A DNA stretch of 40,123 nt, from NCBI GenBank assembly GCA_030834275.1, contig JAURFP010000009.1:1-40123 (forward strand). The letters are read 5' to 3'. Below, one piece after another: positions 8,251 through 16,056 of the stretch. The position numbers and the translations under genes were made by a program. The notes below the pieces were generated by a model. It did not search any database. It had not been told where the DNA came from and saw only the letters and a list, made by a program, of their open reading frames with translations. Every line of letters begins with the position of its first letter. The stretch's first letter is position 1. The stretch comes from Burkholderiales bacterium (lineage in GTDB: Bacteria; Pseudomonadota; Gammaproteobacteria; Burkholderiales; Eutrophovitaceae).

Positions 8251-9276
8251 TCAAAGGGTTATGACGATTTTTCCGAAATGCGAAGCGCCTCTCAAGTGCT
8301 TGTAGGCTGCTGCGGCCTCTTCGATTGGGAAGACTTTATCAATGATCGGCTCAATAGAATTTTGTTCGATTGCACTAGACATCCGCTCTAACATTGCAAC
8401 ACTACCAACATAGATTCCTTGTACAGATAGGCCTTTGCCCATGATCGGTCTTGGGTCGATTCGATCTTCAATTCCAGTAAGTCTACCGATAAGACTTAAA
8501 CGACCTCCATTTTTGAGGGCAGCCATGGATCTCGGCATGGTTCCCGCCCCGCCGACCTCAATCACATGGTCTACACCTTTTCCTTGGGTTTTTTTGAGGA
8601 CAATCTGATCCCAGTCGGGATTTTCTTGGTAGTTAATTATTTCATCCGCCCCCATGTGTTCGAGGCGTTTCAATTTGTGGATACTCGAGGAAGTGGCGAT
8701 GACTTTTGCTCCTGATTTTTTCGCAAACTGAAGTGCAAATGTGGATACTCCGCCAGTGCCTAAAGTGAGCACTGTTTGCGAGGGGTCTAAACTTGATTTT
8801 TCGAAAAGTGCGTGCCACGCCGTTAGGGCTGCGCAGGGCAGAGTCGACCCTTCCTCCCAAGTGAGTTTGTCCGATAATCGTGCAAGTCCGTGCTCTGGAA
8901 AAGCTCTAAGAGTGCAAAGTACCCCATCGATGCCTCCACCGAGCGCAGTTTTCATATGCCCTGCGACAAACGGTCCATCAATCCAATCCTGAAAAAAACT
9001 TGATATGACCCGATCCCCAACTTTCCATTTTGTTACATTCGAGCCTATTTGTATGACCTCACCCGAGCCATCGGATAGCGGAACAATCGATTCTCCGGCA
9101 TTGATGCCTGGGTATCCGCCCTCCGAGATAATTAGATCTCTGTAATTTAGCGAACACGCCCTCATGCGAACGATCACTTCATCGGCTTTGGGTTGTGGCG
9201 CTTCGAATTCGGAGATAGCGATTGCTTTTTCTAAATCAAGACCCGGCGTGATAACTGCGCGTAAATTTTTCATCAT
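8251..9276 (-). CDS. Zinc-independent MDR-family NAD(P)H reductase / quinone oxidoreductase-like
   Basis: A 341-residue medium-chain dehydrogenase/reductase. The N-terminal GroES-like fold contains CSLNYRDLI, where zinc-dependent members have CGTD/CHSD-type metal ligands. No structural four-cysteine lobe is present, so it should act without zinc. The nucleotide-binding motif is GTGGVSTFALQFA near the middle. Such enzymes reduce enones, quinones or enoyl-thioesters with NADPH. It is the last gene of the gloC, dioxygenase, reductase series (36 bases after the dioxygenase). The ORF begins with two consecutive methionines, and either may be the start. Confidence 0.85.
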   Translation of the reverse strand: MMKNLRAVITPGLDLEKAIAISEFEAPQPKADEVIVRMRACSLNYRDLIISEGGYPGINAGESIVPLSDGSGEVIQIGSNVTKWKVGDRVISSFFQDWIDGPFVAGHMKTALGGGIDGVLCTLRAFPEHGLARLSDKLTWEEGSTLPCAALTAWHALFEKSSLDPSQTVLTLGTGGVSTFALQFAKKSGAKVIATSSSIHKLKRLEHMGADEIINYQENPDWDQIVLKKTQGKGVDHVIEVGGAGTMPRSMAALKNGGRLSLIGRLTGIEDRIDPRPIMGKGLSVQGIYVGSVAMLERMSSAIEQNSIEPIIDKVFPIEEAAAAYKHLRGASHFGKIVITL

Positions 9277-9312
9277 TTTTTGTTTTATTGGTAATTGTTT
9301 TTAAGTTTTTTC

Positions 9313-10185
9313 TTATCGAGCTGGTTCACCAGCGATGGTGGTTCTGCGCAAATCTCTTTTTTCTACCGTGTCCTCATACTTGCGTGCCCGGTGCATCGTT
9401 CTTCTGTTATCCCACATCACTAAGTCATCTTTCTGCCATCGATGGGTATAAACAAATTTTTCTTGAGTCGCAAATTCTGTGAGCTCCTCGATAAGTAGTC
9501 TGCCGTCGGGTTTGGTTAGCCCGATTACGGATCCAATGTGCGAGGAGAGGAACAGTGATTTTCTCTTTGTGCTCGGGTGGGTTCTAACGAGTGGTTGAGT
9601 AACTGGAGTGAAGTCTGCTTTCTCCTGTTCGGTAAATTCAGCCATACCTAAGCGCGCTCTTGAGTAAAGCAAAGAATGTTCGCATTGTAAGTCTGAAATC
9701 TCGGTTAGAGTTTTGGCGTCAAGGCTGTCGTAAGCCGCGTGCATGTCTGCATACTGAGTATCTCCGCCGGCCACGGGTACAGCGCGAGCAGACAGCAGTG
9801 AGTATCTGGCAGGCACTGGTCTGAAGGAGCTATCTGAGTGCCAAATTCGATTTCCGAGATTGAATAAACGTTGTCGACCATCTTTTTCTAGGATGTTCTG
9901 ATCTTTATCTAAATTTGAGATATCAGAGAACATTTGAGAGAGTCGCCGTTCGCTAGTTTTAGTGATGTTGTTTTTGAGGTCTGCAATTTCGATGTCACCA
10001 AAATATTCGCTAAACCGAACCTGTTGTTCATCGGATAGCGGTTGATCGCGAAAAACTAAAACACCGTATTTATCAATCGCCGTTCTCAGCTCATCGACCG
10101 CGTCATCGGAGAGTTCTTTGGAGATATTTATTTTTGAGACCTCAGCAGCAAAAGTAGCACAAAGCTCAGTGATTGTAATGGCCAT
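9313..10185 (-). CDS. TauD/TfdA-family Fe(II)/2-oxoglutarate dioxygenase
   Basis: A 290-residue alpha-ketoglutarate-dependent dioxygenase. The iron-binding HxD is at H116/D118 (RIWHSDSSF) and the distal histidine at H265 (NRRTMHRARK). Arginines for 2-oxoglutarate follow in RDLRRTT. The overall pattern (LGNRIWHSDSS, WDNRRTMHRA) is closer to TfdA, which cleaves the ether of 2,4-dichlorophenoxyacetate, than to taurine-specific TauD. Homologues act on many phenoxy, sulfonate and other substrates, so the substrate stays open. It lies 30 bases downstream of gloC and upstream of the reductase. Confidence 0.9.
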   Translation of the reverse strand: MAITITELCATFAAEVSKINISKELSDDAVDELRTAIDKYGVLVFRDQPLSDEQQVRFSEYFGDIEIADLKNNITKTSERRLSQMFSDISNLDKDQNILEKDGRQRLFNLGNRIWHSDSSFRPVPARYSLLSARAVPVAGGDTQYADMHAAYDSLDAKTLTEISDLQCEHSLLYSRARLGMAEFTEQEKADFTPVTQPLVRTHPSTKRKSLFLSSHIGSVIGLTKPDGRLLIEELTEFATQEKFVYTHRWQKDDLVMWDNRRTMHRARKYEDTVEKRDLRRTTIAGEPAR

Positions 10186-10215
10186 CAGTTTCTCCGGTAT
10201 TGGTGTCTAGGAAGT

Positions 10216-10866
10216 CTATCGCCCATCAATTATGCCATCAGATACATAAGGATTGCTGCGCCGCTCTTCACCGAAAGTGGAGGTCGGTCCGTGTCCTGGA
10301 ATGAACGTTACATCATTCCCTAGTGGCCATAATTTTGTCGTTATCGAGTTGATCAAAGCAGAGAAGTCTCCTCTCGGAAAGTCTGTTCTGCCGATGGACC
10401 CTCTGAAGAGTACATCGCCGACAAAGGCGAGGCGTTCGTTTTCCTCATGGAAGATAACGTGTCCCGGAGTGTGTCCTGGGCAGTGTTTTACTTTCATACG
10501 GACATCGCCGAAAGAAACCTCATCATCCTCGTCGAGGTAACGGTCCGGAACGAATCTTTTCAAAATCGGAAATCCAAATTGGCGTCCTTGCTCAGGTAGT
10601 TGATCGATCCAAAATTGATCGTCGACGTGTGGTCCCTCGATTGGAATGTCGAGAATTTCTTTTAGCTCGGCCGACGCCCCACAGTGATCAATATGTCCAT
10701 GGGTTAGTAATATTTTTTCTATCGTGATTTCCATCGAGTCAATCGTATTTCGGAGAACTTCAATATCTCCGCCTGGATCAATCAAAGCCCCACGCATTGT
10801 TGATTCGCAAAATACCACGGAGCAGTTCTGCTCGAACGGTGTAACGGGAATAATTTTTAATTTCAT
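10216..10866 (-). CDS. gloC: Glyoxalase II-type metallo-beta-lactamase-fold hydrolase (GloC/YcbL)
   Basis: A 216-residue MBL-fold hydrolase. The metal motif THGHIDHCG is at about 55-63. Further ligands lie in CPGHTPGHV, FVGDVLF and the late PGHGPTSTFGEERR. The ending GHGPTSTFGEERRSNP and the TDFPRGDF segment are characteristic of the YcbL/GloC branch, which hydrolyses S-lactoylglutathione, rather than the longer GloB. The ORF track starts at a TTG at 10887. The ATG at 10866 (MKLKIIPVTPFEQNC) matches the family length and N-terminus and is preferred. It is divergent from feoA across 181 bases. Confidence 0.88.
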   Translation of the reverse strand: MKLKIIPVTPFEQNCSVVFCESTMRGALIDPGGDIEVLRNTIDSMEITIEKILLTHGHIDHCGASAELKEILDIPIEGPHVDDQFWIDQLPEQGRQFGFPILKRFVPDRYLDEDDEVSFGDVRMKVKHCPGHTPGHVIFHEENERLAFVGDVLFRGSIGRTDFPRGDFSALINSITTKLWPLGNDVTFIPGHGPTSTFGEERRSNPYVSDGIIDGR

Positions 10867-10926
10867 TAGTTTCAGAATTTGATTCAAGTTAAAGAGACGA
10901 TTGTAGCTAATTTATTTTTCGCGACG

Positions 10927-10956
10927 ACTTTAGGAGTTGTAATGGTTAAATATCAA
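10927..10956 (-). promoter_or_regulatory. Candidate promoter for the gloC unit
   Basis: On the minus strand, TTGATA (10956-10951) and TAAAGT (10932-10927) are separated by 18 bases, about 60 bases upstream of the gloC ATG. The -35 box is 5 of 6 to consensus and the -10 box only 4 of 6, so the call is tentative. Confidence 0.3.
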
Positions 10957-10981
10957 GGCGATTCATGCCCTAAGAAATAGG

Positions 10982-11000
10982 TATAATGGGAATCATTCTC
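10982..11000 (+). promoter_or_regulatory. Fur box overlapping a -10 element upstream of feoA
   Basis: TATAATGGGAATCATTCTC matches the 19-base E. coli Fur consensus GATAATGATAATCATTATC at 15 positions by direct comparison. Its first six bases are a perfect -10 hexamer, TATAAT. A repressor bound here would block RNA polymerase, so feoAB should be repressed when iron is plentiful. It lies 47 bases before the feoA start. Confidence 0.82.
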
Positions 11001-11047
11001 ATTTGTACATAAGACAGTATTAAAATATTCAAAGTATTGTTTTTAAT

Positions 11048-11284
11048 ATGATTTTATCCGATCTCAATTTGGGTGAGCGCGCGCAGATTACTGGAGTTAC
11101 TAACTTTGGTTTAGGTGATGCAGTATCTAGACGGCTTCGTAACCTTGGTTTTGTCGCGGGCGAGGAGGTGGTATGCGTCGCAAAAGGTCCTTTCGGAGGT
11201 GACCCGCTATTATTTCAAATCGGTTTCACACGTTTTGCCCTTCGGAAGGAAGAGGCGGGTCGTGTCGAGATCGTAACGCGGTAG
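11048..11284 (+). CDS. feoA: Ferrous iron transport protein A
   Basis: A 78-residue SH3-like cytosolic protein. It begins MILSDLNLGERAQITGV, with the core RRLRNLGFVAGEEVVC and the ending RKEEAGRVEI, as in FeoA proteins, which modulate the FeoB transporter. Length is typical. The ribosome site before the ATG is weak. feoB starts 10 bases after its stop, so the two are co-transcribed from the Fur-controlled promoter. Confidence 0.95.
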   Translation: MILSDLNLGERAQITGVTNFGLGDAVSRRLRNLGFVAGEEVVCVAKGPFGGDPLLFQIGFTRFALRKEEAGRVEIVTR

Positions 11285-11294
11285 GTTCTTCATT

Positions 11295-13106
11295 ATGCGT
11301 ATAGCCCTAGTTGGAAATCCGAACTCAGGCAAGACCGCGCTATTCAACCTATTAACTGGAAGCCGACAAAAGGTAGCCAATTACCCTGGGGTTACTGTTG
11401 AAAAAAAGTCTGGTCAGCTAAAGATATCCCAAAGTGAGACGTGGGAATTACTCGACCTCCCTGGCGCATACTCGTTTGACACAGAAAGTCCAGATGAGAT
11501 AGTCGCTCGGGATATTTGTCTAGGGAACATGCCGGAGGAAAAAAAACCTGAATTCATAGTCTGCGTTGCAGACGCTACAAATCTCCGTCTACATCTTCGA
11601 TTTGCTTTGGAAGTGAAGTCTCTTGGATTGCCGATGGTCATAGCGCTGAACATGAGCGACTCTGCCGAGCGTCGTGGAATCAGAATTGATATTGAGCAAC
11701 TAGAGGCCGAGCTCGGTGTTCCAATTATTCCGACCGTTGCAGTCAAGCGCGATGGTGCCGACAAATTACTTGACGCTCTTAAGAGTAAACGTATCAATGC
11801 CCCTCTTCCCACGAGTCCGGATCTTGATTTGCACTCGGAAGTGAATCGTATTTTAGATCGCGCTGTACATATGCCCGATAGAACATCCAGTTTAGACGAT
11901 AGGATCGATAGGATTGTTTTGCATCCGGTTCTGGGGCTGGCAATACTAGCCCTCACGATGTTCTTCATGTTCCAGGCGGTGTTTTCGTGGGCAACGCCAT
12001 TCATGGATGCAATAGATTCCGGAATCGGCGCGCTGGGTGGATTTCTTGAGGAAACGCTACCTGATGGTCCGCTAAGGAGCCTCCTGGTAGAGGGAATTAT
12101 TGCTGGTGTCGGTAGCGTAATTATTTTTCTTCCGCAGATACTTTTGTTATTTCTCTTCATTCTCATTCTGGAAGAATCGGGATATTTACCTCGCGCCGCA
12201 TTTCTGCTCGATCGCCTGATGTTGGGTGCGGGTTTGTCGGGCAGATCATTTATTCCCCTGCTGTCGAGCTTTGCTTGCGCAATCCCAGGGATCATGGCGA
12301 CAAGAACGATTCAAGACCCGAGAGATCGGATAGCAACAATTTTAGTAGCTCCCTTGATGACTTGTTCCGCAAGGTTGCCCGTTTATACCCTTTTGATAGC
12401 TGCCTTTATTCCTAATCAAACTGTTTTAGGGATTTTTAATCTGGGTGGTTTGACTTTGTTTAGTCTGTACGTTGCAGGAATTTTGAGTGCAATGATCGTT
12501 GCTTATGTAATGAAAAAAGTTCGCCCAAAACTGGATGGGCAATCGTTGCTCTTGGAGCTTCCCTCTTATCGTTTTCCTAACGTGCGAGACATCGTTATCG
12601 GTCTTTGGGAGAGGGCGCGATTATTTCTTGCGAGAGTCGGAAAGGTGATCTTGGCGATCACCATTGTTTTATGGGCGCTTTCGACTTATCCAGCCCCGCC
12701 AGCGGATTGGACGGGCTCCATGATTGATTACAGCATTGCAGGAAGGATTGGCCACTCGATTGAGTGGTTGTTTGCGCCGATCGGATTTAATTGGCAAATT
12801 TGTATCGCACTTATCCCTGGGTTAGCGGCGCGGGAAGTTGCGGTCAGTGCACTGGGAACGGTTTACGCAATCTCAGCTTCAATCGAAGACCCCTCTGGTG
12901 CATTACTGCCCATAATATCCACCGAATGGGGTTTAGCTACCGGTCTCTCGCTTCTCGCCTGGTATATCTTTGCGCCGCAGTGCCTAGCCACACTTGCAGT
13001 TATGCAAAAAGAAACTCGATCTTGGAAGGTCGTAGGTATCGCGGTGACTTACTTGTTTGGATTAGCTTATCTGGCTTCCTTTCTCACGTTCCAAGCATTC
13101 TCGTAA
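11295..13106 (+). CDS. feoB: Ferrous iron transport protein B (GTP-gated Fe2+ transporter)
   Basis: A 603-residue inner-membrane Fe(II) transporter. The N-terminal G domain has G1 GNPNSGKT (7-14), G3 DLPG (54-57) and G4 NMSD (119-122). A helical insert follows. The C-terminal membrane part contains two Gate regions, with conserved cysteines in SSFACAIPGIMATR and PLMTCSARLPVY. It is shorter than E. coli FeoB (about 770 residues), mainly in the insert and C-terminal tail, but all core motifs are intact. The 293-residue ORF antisense to it (11414-12295) is a shadow. It is followed after 5 bases by a Cys-rich membrane protein. Confidence 0.96.
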   Translation: MRIALVGNPNSGKTALFNLLTGSRQKVANYPGVTVEKKSGQLKISQSETWELLDLPGAYSFDTESPDEIVARDICLGNMPEEKKPEFIVCVADATNLRLHLRFALEVKSLGLPMVIALNMSDSAERRGIRIDIEQLEAELGVPIIPTVAVKRDGADKLLDALKSKRINAPLPTSPDLDLHSEVNRILDRAVHMPDRTSSLDDRIDRIVLHPVLGLAILALTMFFMFQAVFSWATPFMDAIDSGIGALGGFLEETLPDGPLRSLLVEGIIAGVGSVIIFLPQILLLFLFILILEESGYLPRAAFLLDRLMLGAGLSGRSFIPLLSSFACAIPGIMATRTIQDPRDRIATILVAPLMTCSARLPVYTLLIAAFIPNQTVLGIFNLGGLTLFSLYVAGILSAMIVAYVMKKVRPKLDGQSLLLELPSYRFPNVRDIVIGLWERARLFLARVGKVILAITIVLWALSTYPAPPADWTGSMIDYSIAGRIGHSIEWLFAPIGFNWQICIALIPGLAAREVAVSALGTVYAISASIEDPSGALLPIISTEWGLATGLSLLAWYIFAPQCLATLAVMQKETRSWKVVGIAVTYLFGLAYLASFLTFQAFS

Positions 13107-13111
13107 ATAGT

Positions 13112-13375
13112 ATGAGTCAAAGCGCATATCAAGTTTTTGAGCAAGTCGTCGTCTTTGTCGTTGTGTTTGGTAGTTGCTCATTGGTACTTTACCGATGGTC
13201 CACAATGTTTCGTCTAGCTGTAAATAAGCTTCTGAATTTTCTTACACGCTATGCCCCTCAACTATCGTTTTTCTTCCCCTCTGTTGATACACCTAAAACA
13301 GCAGCCCCTAGTGTCGGTTGTGGAAGCTGTGGTACGCCGAATACGTGCAGCGGTTGCCCATCAAATAAAAGCTAA
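13112..13375 (+). CDS. Small FeoB-associated Cys-rich membrane protein
   Basis: An 87-residue protein from the ATG at 13112, 5 bases after feoB. The track ORF (12791-13375) begins inside feoB in another frame, and only its end is real. One N-terminal transmembrane segment (about residues 9-27, QVVVFVVVFGSCSLVLY) is followed by an amphipathic stretch. The tail GCGSCGTPNTCSGCPSNK holds four cysteines in three CxxC-like groups. Small Cys-rich membrane proteins next to feoB occur in other bacteria, and some Feo systems use FeoC in that place. The tail could bind iron or an Fe-S cluster, or react to oxygen (inference). I do not recognise a named family with certainty. Confidence 0.75.
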   Translation: MSQSAYQVFEQVVVFVVVFGSCSLVLYRWSTMFRLAVNKLLNFLTRYAPQLSFFFPSVDTPKTAAPSVGCGSCGTPNTCSGCPSNKS

Positions 13376-13468
13376 ACGAGTTTCATTACTCGAGATTTAG
13401 TAACTCCCCCGATGTGATACTCTCCTGCTTTGTTTCAGCGACATAAGTTTTATATTTAGGGGGTGGGA

Positions 13469-14911
13469 ATGTCTCAAGAAAAATATCTGAATTTTATTGG
13501 TGGGGAATGGGTAAGCTCCCCAACAGTCTCGAAAAATATTAACCCATCCGATACGAGCGACGTAATCGCTGAATATGTTCAAGCCGATAAATCTCAGACC
13601 GAGTCCGCGATTGAATCTGCACACGGCGCTAAAGCCGATTGGGCTGGTTACAACGCGCAAGCAAGATCTGATGCATTGGATCTGATAGGAAACCAAATCC
13701 TCGCTAATCGAGAAGAGATCGGTACTTTGCTATCGAGAGAGGAAGGGAAAACCTTGGCCGAGGGAATTGGAGAGACCACTCGGGCTGCTCATATTTTCAA
13801 ATTTTTTGCTGGAGAGGTTCTTCGTCAGAATGGAGACCTTCTTACTTCAGTTCGACCTGGTATAGACGTCGAGATAGTGAGGGATCCTGTTGGAGTCGTT
13901 GGGATTATCGCCCCTTGGAATTTCCCAGCGGCAATCCCAGCCTGGAAGATTGCTCCTGCGCTCGCTTATGGAAATACGGTGGTATTCAAGCCCGCTGATC
14001 TTGTTCCTGGAACTGCGCATGCAATCGCCAAAATTATTGCGAACAGCGGTATCCCGAAGGGGGTTTTTAATTTCGTTATGGGAAGAGGAGGCGTTGTCGG
14101 TGACGTGATTCTCAATGATTCAAGAGTCAATGCGATTAGTTTCACAGGATCCGTAGAGACTGGACAGAGAGTCGCTCAGCAGGCGGCTGCAAGATTGGCG
14201 AAATTCCAGCTGGAGATGGGAGGAAAAAATCCGTTGGTCGTGTTGGATGATGCGGATCTAAAAACTGCAGTCGAGTGCGCTGTAAACGGAGCATATTTTT
14301 CAACGGGTCAGCGGTGTACGGCATCCTCCCGCCTGGTGGTTACAAAGGGGATCCACGATAAGTTCGTCGAAGCACTGACCGATCGGCTAAAAGGTTTAAA
14401 GGTTGGGCATGCACTAGACAAAGCTACCCATATCGGCCCTGTCGTTGATAAGAATCAACTGAATCAGAATCTTTTCTATATTGAGGAGGGTAAAAAATCT
14501 GGCGCGAAACTTGCTTTTGGTGGTGGGTTGGTTAAATGTGAAACGGATGGATTTTTCCTTCAGCCAGCACTCTTCACGGAAACCTCTAGTGATATGAAGA
14601 TCAACCGAGAAGAAATTTTCGGTCCCGTTGCGTCAGTCATTGCTGTTGATAATTATGAAGAGGCGTTAAGCGTTGCCAATGACACCGAGTTTGGTTTGTC
14701 GTCTGGTATCTGTACGACTTCGTTGAAGTATGCTTCCCATTTTAGGAAGCACGCAGAAGCTGGCATGGTCATGGTGAATTTGCCCACTGCTGGTGTTGAT
14801 TACCATGTTCCGTTTGGAGGAAGGAAAGGGTCGAGTTATGGCTCGAGAGAGCAAGGGAGATATGCTCAGGAGTTTTACACGACAGTTAAGACCAATTACG
14901 TCAGCTCATAA
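13469..14911 (+). CDS. NAD(P)-dependent aldehyde dehydrogenase (alpha-ketoglutarate semialdehyde dehydrogenase-like)
   Basis: A 480-residue ALDH-superfamily enzyme. The catalytic glutamate is about E249 (LEMGGKNPLVV) and the nucleophilic cysteine about C283 (STGQRCTASSR). The segments GGKNPLVVLDDADL and NGAYFSTGQRCTASSRL are typical of the 2,5-dioxovalerate (ketoglutarate semialdehyde) dehydrogenase branch used in sugar-acid and hydroxyproline degradation. The substrate call is family-level only. The track start at 13463 is a GTG. The ATG at 13469 has a good AGGGGG ribosome site at the right distance and is preferred. The Old Yellow Enzyme gene follows 49 bases downstream. Confidence 0.88.
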   Translation: MSQEKYLNFIGGEWVSSPTVSKNINPSDTSDVIAEYVQADKSQTESAIESAHGAKADWAGYNAQARSDALDLIGNQILANREEIGTLLSREEGKTLAEGIGETTRAAHIFKFFAGEVLRQNGDLLTSVRPGIDVEIVRDPVGVVGIIAPWNFPAAIPAWKIAPALAYGNTVVFKPADLVPGTAHAIAKIIANSGIPKGVFNFVMGRGGVVGDVILNDSRVNAISFTGSVETGQRVAQQAAARLAKFQLEMGGKNPLVVLDDADLKTAVECAVNGAYFSTGQRCTASSRLVVTKGIHDKFVEALTDRLKGLKVGHALDKATHIGPVVDKNQLNQNLFYIEEGKKSGAKLAFGGGLVKCETDGFFLQPALFTETSSDMKINREEIFGPVASVIAVDNYEEALSVANDTEFGLSSGICTTSLKYASHFRKHAEAGMVMVNLPTAGVDYHVPFGGRKGSSYGSREQGRYAQEFYTTVKTNYVSS

Positions 14912-14960
14912 CTAAAAGAATGACTCTACGGTTATTTTCACAGAGGAGTTTGGATAAAAA

Positions 14961-16046
14961 ATGAAAAGCCACTTATTCAGCGAGTACAAGCTTGGGCCAG
15001 TTATGCTCGAGAATCGCATCGTAGTTTCTCCGATGTGTCAGTACATGGCGGAGGATGGATCGGCGAATGATTGGCATCTCATGCACTACGGCAACATGTC
15101 GATCGGTGCGGGTGGGTTAATTATGTTTGAGGCGACTCACGTCTCGTCTGTTGGTCGAATTACACACAAGTGTTTAGGTTTGTACAGTGACCAAAATGAG
15201 CAAGCACTCAAGCGTGTTGTTGATTTTTGCAGAACTCACGGGCGCGCTAAACTCGGTATCCAGTTAGCGCACTCGGGCCGGAAAGGTTCCGCGAAAACTC
15301 CGATGGAGGGAATGTCCTCGCTTGGGAAGGACGATTCTCCCTGGGAAACCCTTGCTCCTTCTGCGCTTCCGTTTGCAGATGGTTGGCACACTCCTAAGGC
15401 GATGCAAAAGGAAGATCTTGAAAGAGTGAAGCAAGAGTTTTTATCCGCGGCAATTCGTGCAGTACGCTTAGGTTTTGATGTAATTGAATTGCACGCGGCG
15501 CACGGATATTTATTAAATCAATTTTTATCACCGCTTTCAAATCATAGAACAGATGAATATGGTGGAGCTGCAGAAAATCGGATGCGATTCCCACTTGAAA
15601 TATTAGATGCGCTAAAACAAACGATCCCTGCATCCGTTGCGTTGGGAGCGAGAATCTCTGGTACCGATTGGGTGGACGGGGGGATTTCTGAGGATGATAT
15701 GGTGGAGTTTACAGCTGCGCTCGAAGCTCGCGGCTGTGATTTTGTTGATGTAACTTCTGGTCAACTCGATCCACGGCAGCAGATCCCGTTCGCGCCAGGA
15801 TTTAACTTGCCTTTTTCTAAAAAAGTTAAATCGTCAGCGAAAATTGCAGCAATGGGTGTTGGGATGATTACCAACCCCTTGCAAGCAGAAGATGCGATTG
15901 CGACTGGCTCTGCGGACCTAATCGCGATTGCAAGAGCGGCGATGGACGACCCCCGATGGGCCTGGCATGCCGCGAGAGATTTAGACGCTCCAATCGAATA
16001 TGCCAAAAATTATCAACGTTGCCATCCAAGTGTTTGGCAACGCTGA
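14961..16046 (+). CDS. Old Yellow Enzyme family NADH:flavin oxidoreductase (YqjM-like)
   Basis: A 361-residue FMN-dependent ene-reductase with a TIM-barrel fold. The segment SPMCQY places a cysteine at residue 26, the redox-tuning Cys26 position that marks the thermophilic-like/YqjM class of OYEs. The substrate-binding and proton-donor positions are H178, H181 and Y183 (ELHAAHGYLLNQFLSP). The family reduces activated C=C bonds such as enones. The gene lies downstream of the ALDH on the same strand and ends 10 bases from the convergent TRAP permease gene. The physiological substrate is not readable. Confidence 0.92.
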   Translation: MKSHLFSEYKLGPVMLENRIVVSPMCQYMAEDGSANDWHLMHYGNMSIGAGGLIMFEATHVSSVGRITHKCLGLYSDQNEQALKRVVDFCRTHGRAKLGIQLAHSGRKGSAKTPMEGMSSLGKDDSPWETLAPSALPFADGWHTPKAMQKEDLERVKQEFLSAAIRAVRLGFDVIELHAAHGYLLNQFLSPLSNHRTDEYGGAAENRMRFPLEILDALKQTIPASVALGARISGTDWVDGGISEDDMVEFTAALEARGCDFVDVTSGQLDPRQQIPFAPGFNLPFSKKVKSSAKIAAMGVGMITNPLQAEDAIATGSADLIAIARAAMDDPRWAWHAARDLDAPIEYAKNYQRCHPSVWQR

Positions 16047-16056
16047 AGAGTTTAAT

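Noticed and set aside
11414-12295. 293-residue minus-strand ORF
   Set aside because: It is antisense to feoB. The translation is basic and low in hydrophobic structure and matches no family, while feoB shows all its motifs on the other strand.
12791-13111. N-terminal 107 codons of the 194-residue plus-strand ORF
   Set aside because: They overlap feoB in another frame. Only the part from the ATG at 13112 is a plausible protein.
13372-13400. CTAAACGAG / CTCG(AG)ATTTAG inverted repeat after the Cys-rich protein gene
   Set aside because: The stem is interrupted and lacks a T-run, so I did not call it a terminator of the feo operon.
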